From DATFVA01 sp963774455 (GTDB lineage: Bacteria; Bacteroidota; Ignavibacteria; Ignavibacteriales; Ignavibacteriaceae), in NCBI GenBank assembly GCA_963774455.1, contig CAVZFD010000004.1:744001-808000 (forward strand): DNA of 64,000 nt, written 5' to 3'. This document shows, in pieces, positions 63,077 through 64,000 of this stretch. The notes under the pieces are model-generated. The model ran no database searches, was not told where the DNA came from, and worked only from the letters and a program-made list of their open reading frames with translations. Each line of letters opens with the position of its first letter. The first letter of the stretch is position 1. Made by a program: the position numbers and the translations under genes.

Positions 63077-64000
63077 TTAAACAAGGTTTTTAATATAACA
63101 TCGTCTTCTTTTATGTTGGCGGGCATCCATTCCTTTCCATTGGGACTGAACTTTCAGGTTGGTTTCAAGTTCGCGGTTTGTTTCAACCAGGGTGATTTGA
63201 TTTTTTATATAAATCTTATTCATTTCGTTTATCAAAAGTGCATTAACACCTTTATCCTGCATATCGGGTTCAACGGCAATCAGGTAGAGATCCGCCATAT
63301 TATTTTTTTTCATAGCCTTTAATACACTAATAAACCCAAACGGGAACAACCTTCCTCTGTTTTGTTGAAGAGCTTTGGAAAGCGACGGCATAGTAATTCC
63401 AAAGGCCACTATTTTATTTTGCTTGTCCACAACTACAGGAACAAAATCAGGTCTGATAAATCCAAAATATTCTTTTATATATATTTCAATCTGTTTATCT
63501 GTCAGTTGAACAAAGCCGAATAAATTTTTGTATGCGCGGTTTATTAAATAAAATATCTCTCTCCCGTAAGGCAAAAGTTCCTTGGCCTTTTTAACTCGTA
63601 ATATTCTAAGCTCATATTTTTTACTTACTATATTAGTTATCCGTTCAACTTTTTCAAGTATCTGTTCCGGAGGTTTTATCTGGAACTCAATCCAATCTGT
63701 ATCTTTTATGTAACCTACTCCCTCTATATGCTTTACATAATATTCATAATTATAAATTGCACCGTAAGTACCTAATTCTTCAAAACCCTCAACAAGCATC
63801 CCTTCCGGATCGAAATCAGTAAAACCCAATGGTCCGTGAATTTTTTCCATTTTATTCTCTTTCGCCCACCTTTCGGCTGCATCAAACAATGCTTTTGAAA
63901 CATTACAGTCGTCAATAAAATCTAAGTAACAAAACCGGGCATAATTTTTCTTCCACGCTTCTATATATCGATGGTTAATAATCACTGCAATTCGCCCAGC
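63077..64000 (-). CDS. GNAT-like acyltransferase family protein (5' end beyond window)
   Basis: The frame is open to the right edge, so the N-terminus is missing; 307 residues are seen. The words GRIAVIINHRY at the edge, ALFDAAERWAKENKMEKIHGPLGF near the start and a C-terminal VEPDMQDKGVNALLINEMN match a widespread bacterial GNAT-like family of unknown substrate. Base composition is AT-rich like the native region. The gene lies beyond the right border of the GC-rich segment. Confidence 0.75.
   Translation of the reverse strand, partial: AGRIAVIINHRYIEAWKKNYARFCYLDFIDDCNVSKALFDAAERWAKENKMEKIHGPLGFTDFDPEGMLVEGFEELGTYGAIYNYEYYVKHIEGVGYIKDTDWIEFQIKPPEQILEKVERITNIVSKKYELRILRVKKAKELLPYGREIFYLINRAYKNLFGFVQLTDKQIEIYIKEYFGFIRPDFVPVVVDKQNKIVAFGITMPSLSKALQQNRGRLFPFGFISVLKAMKKNNMADLYLIAVEPDMQDKGVNALLINEMNKIYIKNQITLVETNRELETNLKVQSQWKGMDARQHKRRRCYIKNLV

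Overview
The window looks like a piece of chromosome from an Ignavibacteria/Bacteroidota-type bacterium. The evidence is three copies, intact or decayed, of a C-terminal type IX secretion (T9SS) sorting domain with an NPFNP-like core, a GldC-type protein, an S46 dipeptidyl-peptidase, many lipoproteins with lipobox signals, and moderate GC content with few strong Shine-Dalgarno sequences. The phylum is an inference; no rRNA or tRNA gene was seen.

The left part (1-24.9 kb) is mostly ordinary metabolism and envelope biology. It holds a phosphohexomutase, S46 and M6-like secreted peptidases, a cytochrome bd oxidase (cydAB), a PspC/sorbosone-dehydrogenase-like pair and small proteins. A four-gene minus-strand cluster follows (BadF-type sugar kinase, AmpG-like permease, serine beta-lactamase-like lipoprotein, GH3/NagZ-like enzyme) that reads as a muropeptide salvage operon. 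Next come a class V aminotransferase broken by a one-base frameshift, a cytidylate-kinase-like gene, an acylating aldehyde dehydrogenase with an unusual tail, and a LiaF-like / LytS-type kinase / LytTR regulator operon.

The centre (25-48.4 kb) carries a small lipoprotein with a candidate sigma-54 promoter, a TrmB-type regulator with a perfect dyad over its start site, and a multiply frameshifted T9SS beta-propeller gene. A zinc uptake operon follows (His-rich small protein, outer-membrane porin, znuA-znuC-znuB). The most coherent regulatory find is a GAF-AAA+-Fis sigma-54 activator divergent from a one-Cys peroxiredoxin; between them lie three copies of a 12-bp operator and a well-spaced -24/-12 promoter. 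Then come a lone PD-(D/E)XK nuclease, a receiver-only regulator, metG, a T9SS subtilisin and a periplasmic folding operon (two PPIase-like lipoproteins, SurA, MoxR).

The right part (48.4-64 kb) is accessory and patchy. It is AT-rich, with transporters (SDF symporter, DedA, two APC permeases), a decayed T9SS fragment, an orphan signal peptide, a frameshifted glycosidase-like gene, a three-part SnoaL fusion and a lone CheB domain. Between about 59.99 and 62.92 kb lies a distinctly GC-rich segment: a truncated sugar porter, GH39 and a GH144/glucoamylase-like gene, joined by 4-bp stop/start overlaps. It looks like a slice of a foreign carbohydrate operon, and an eroded bacterioferritin start lies at its left edge. 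No CRISPR array, transposase or integrase was found.
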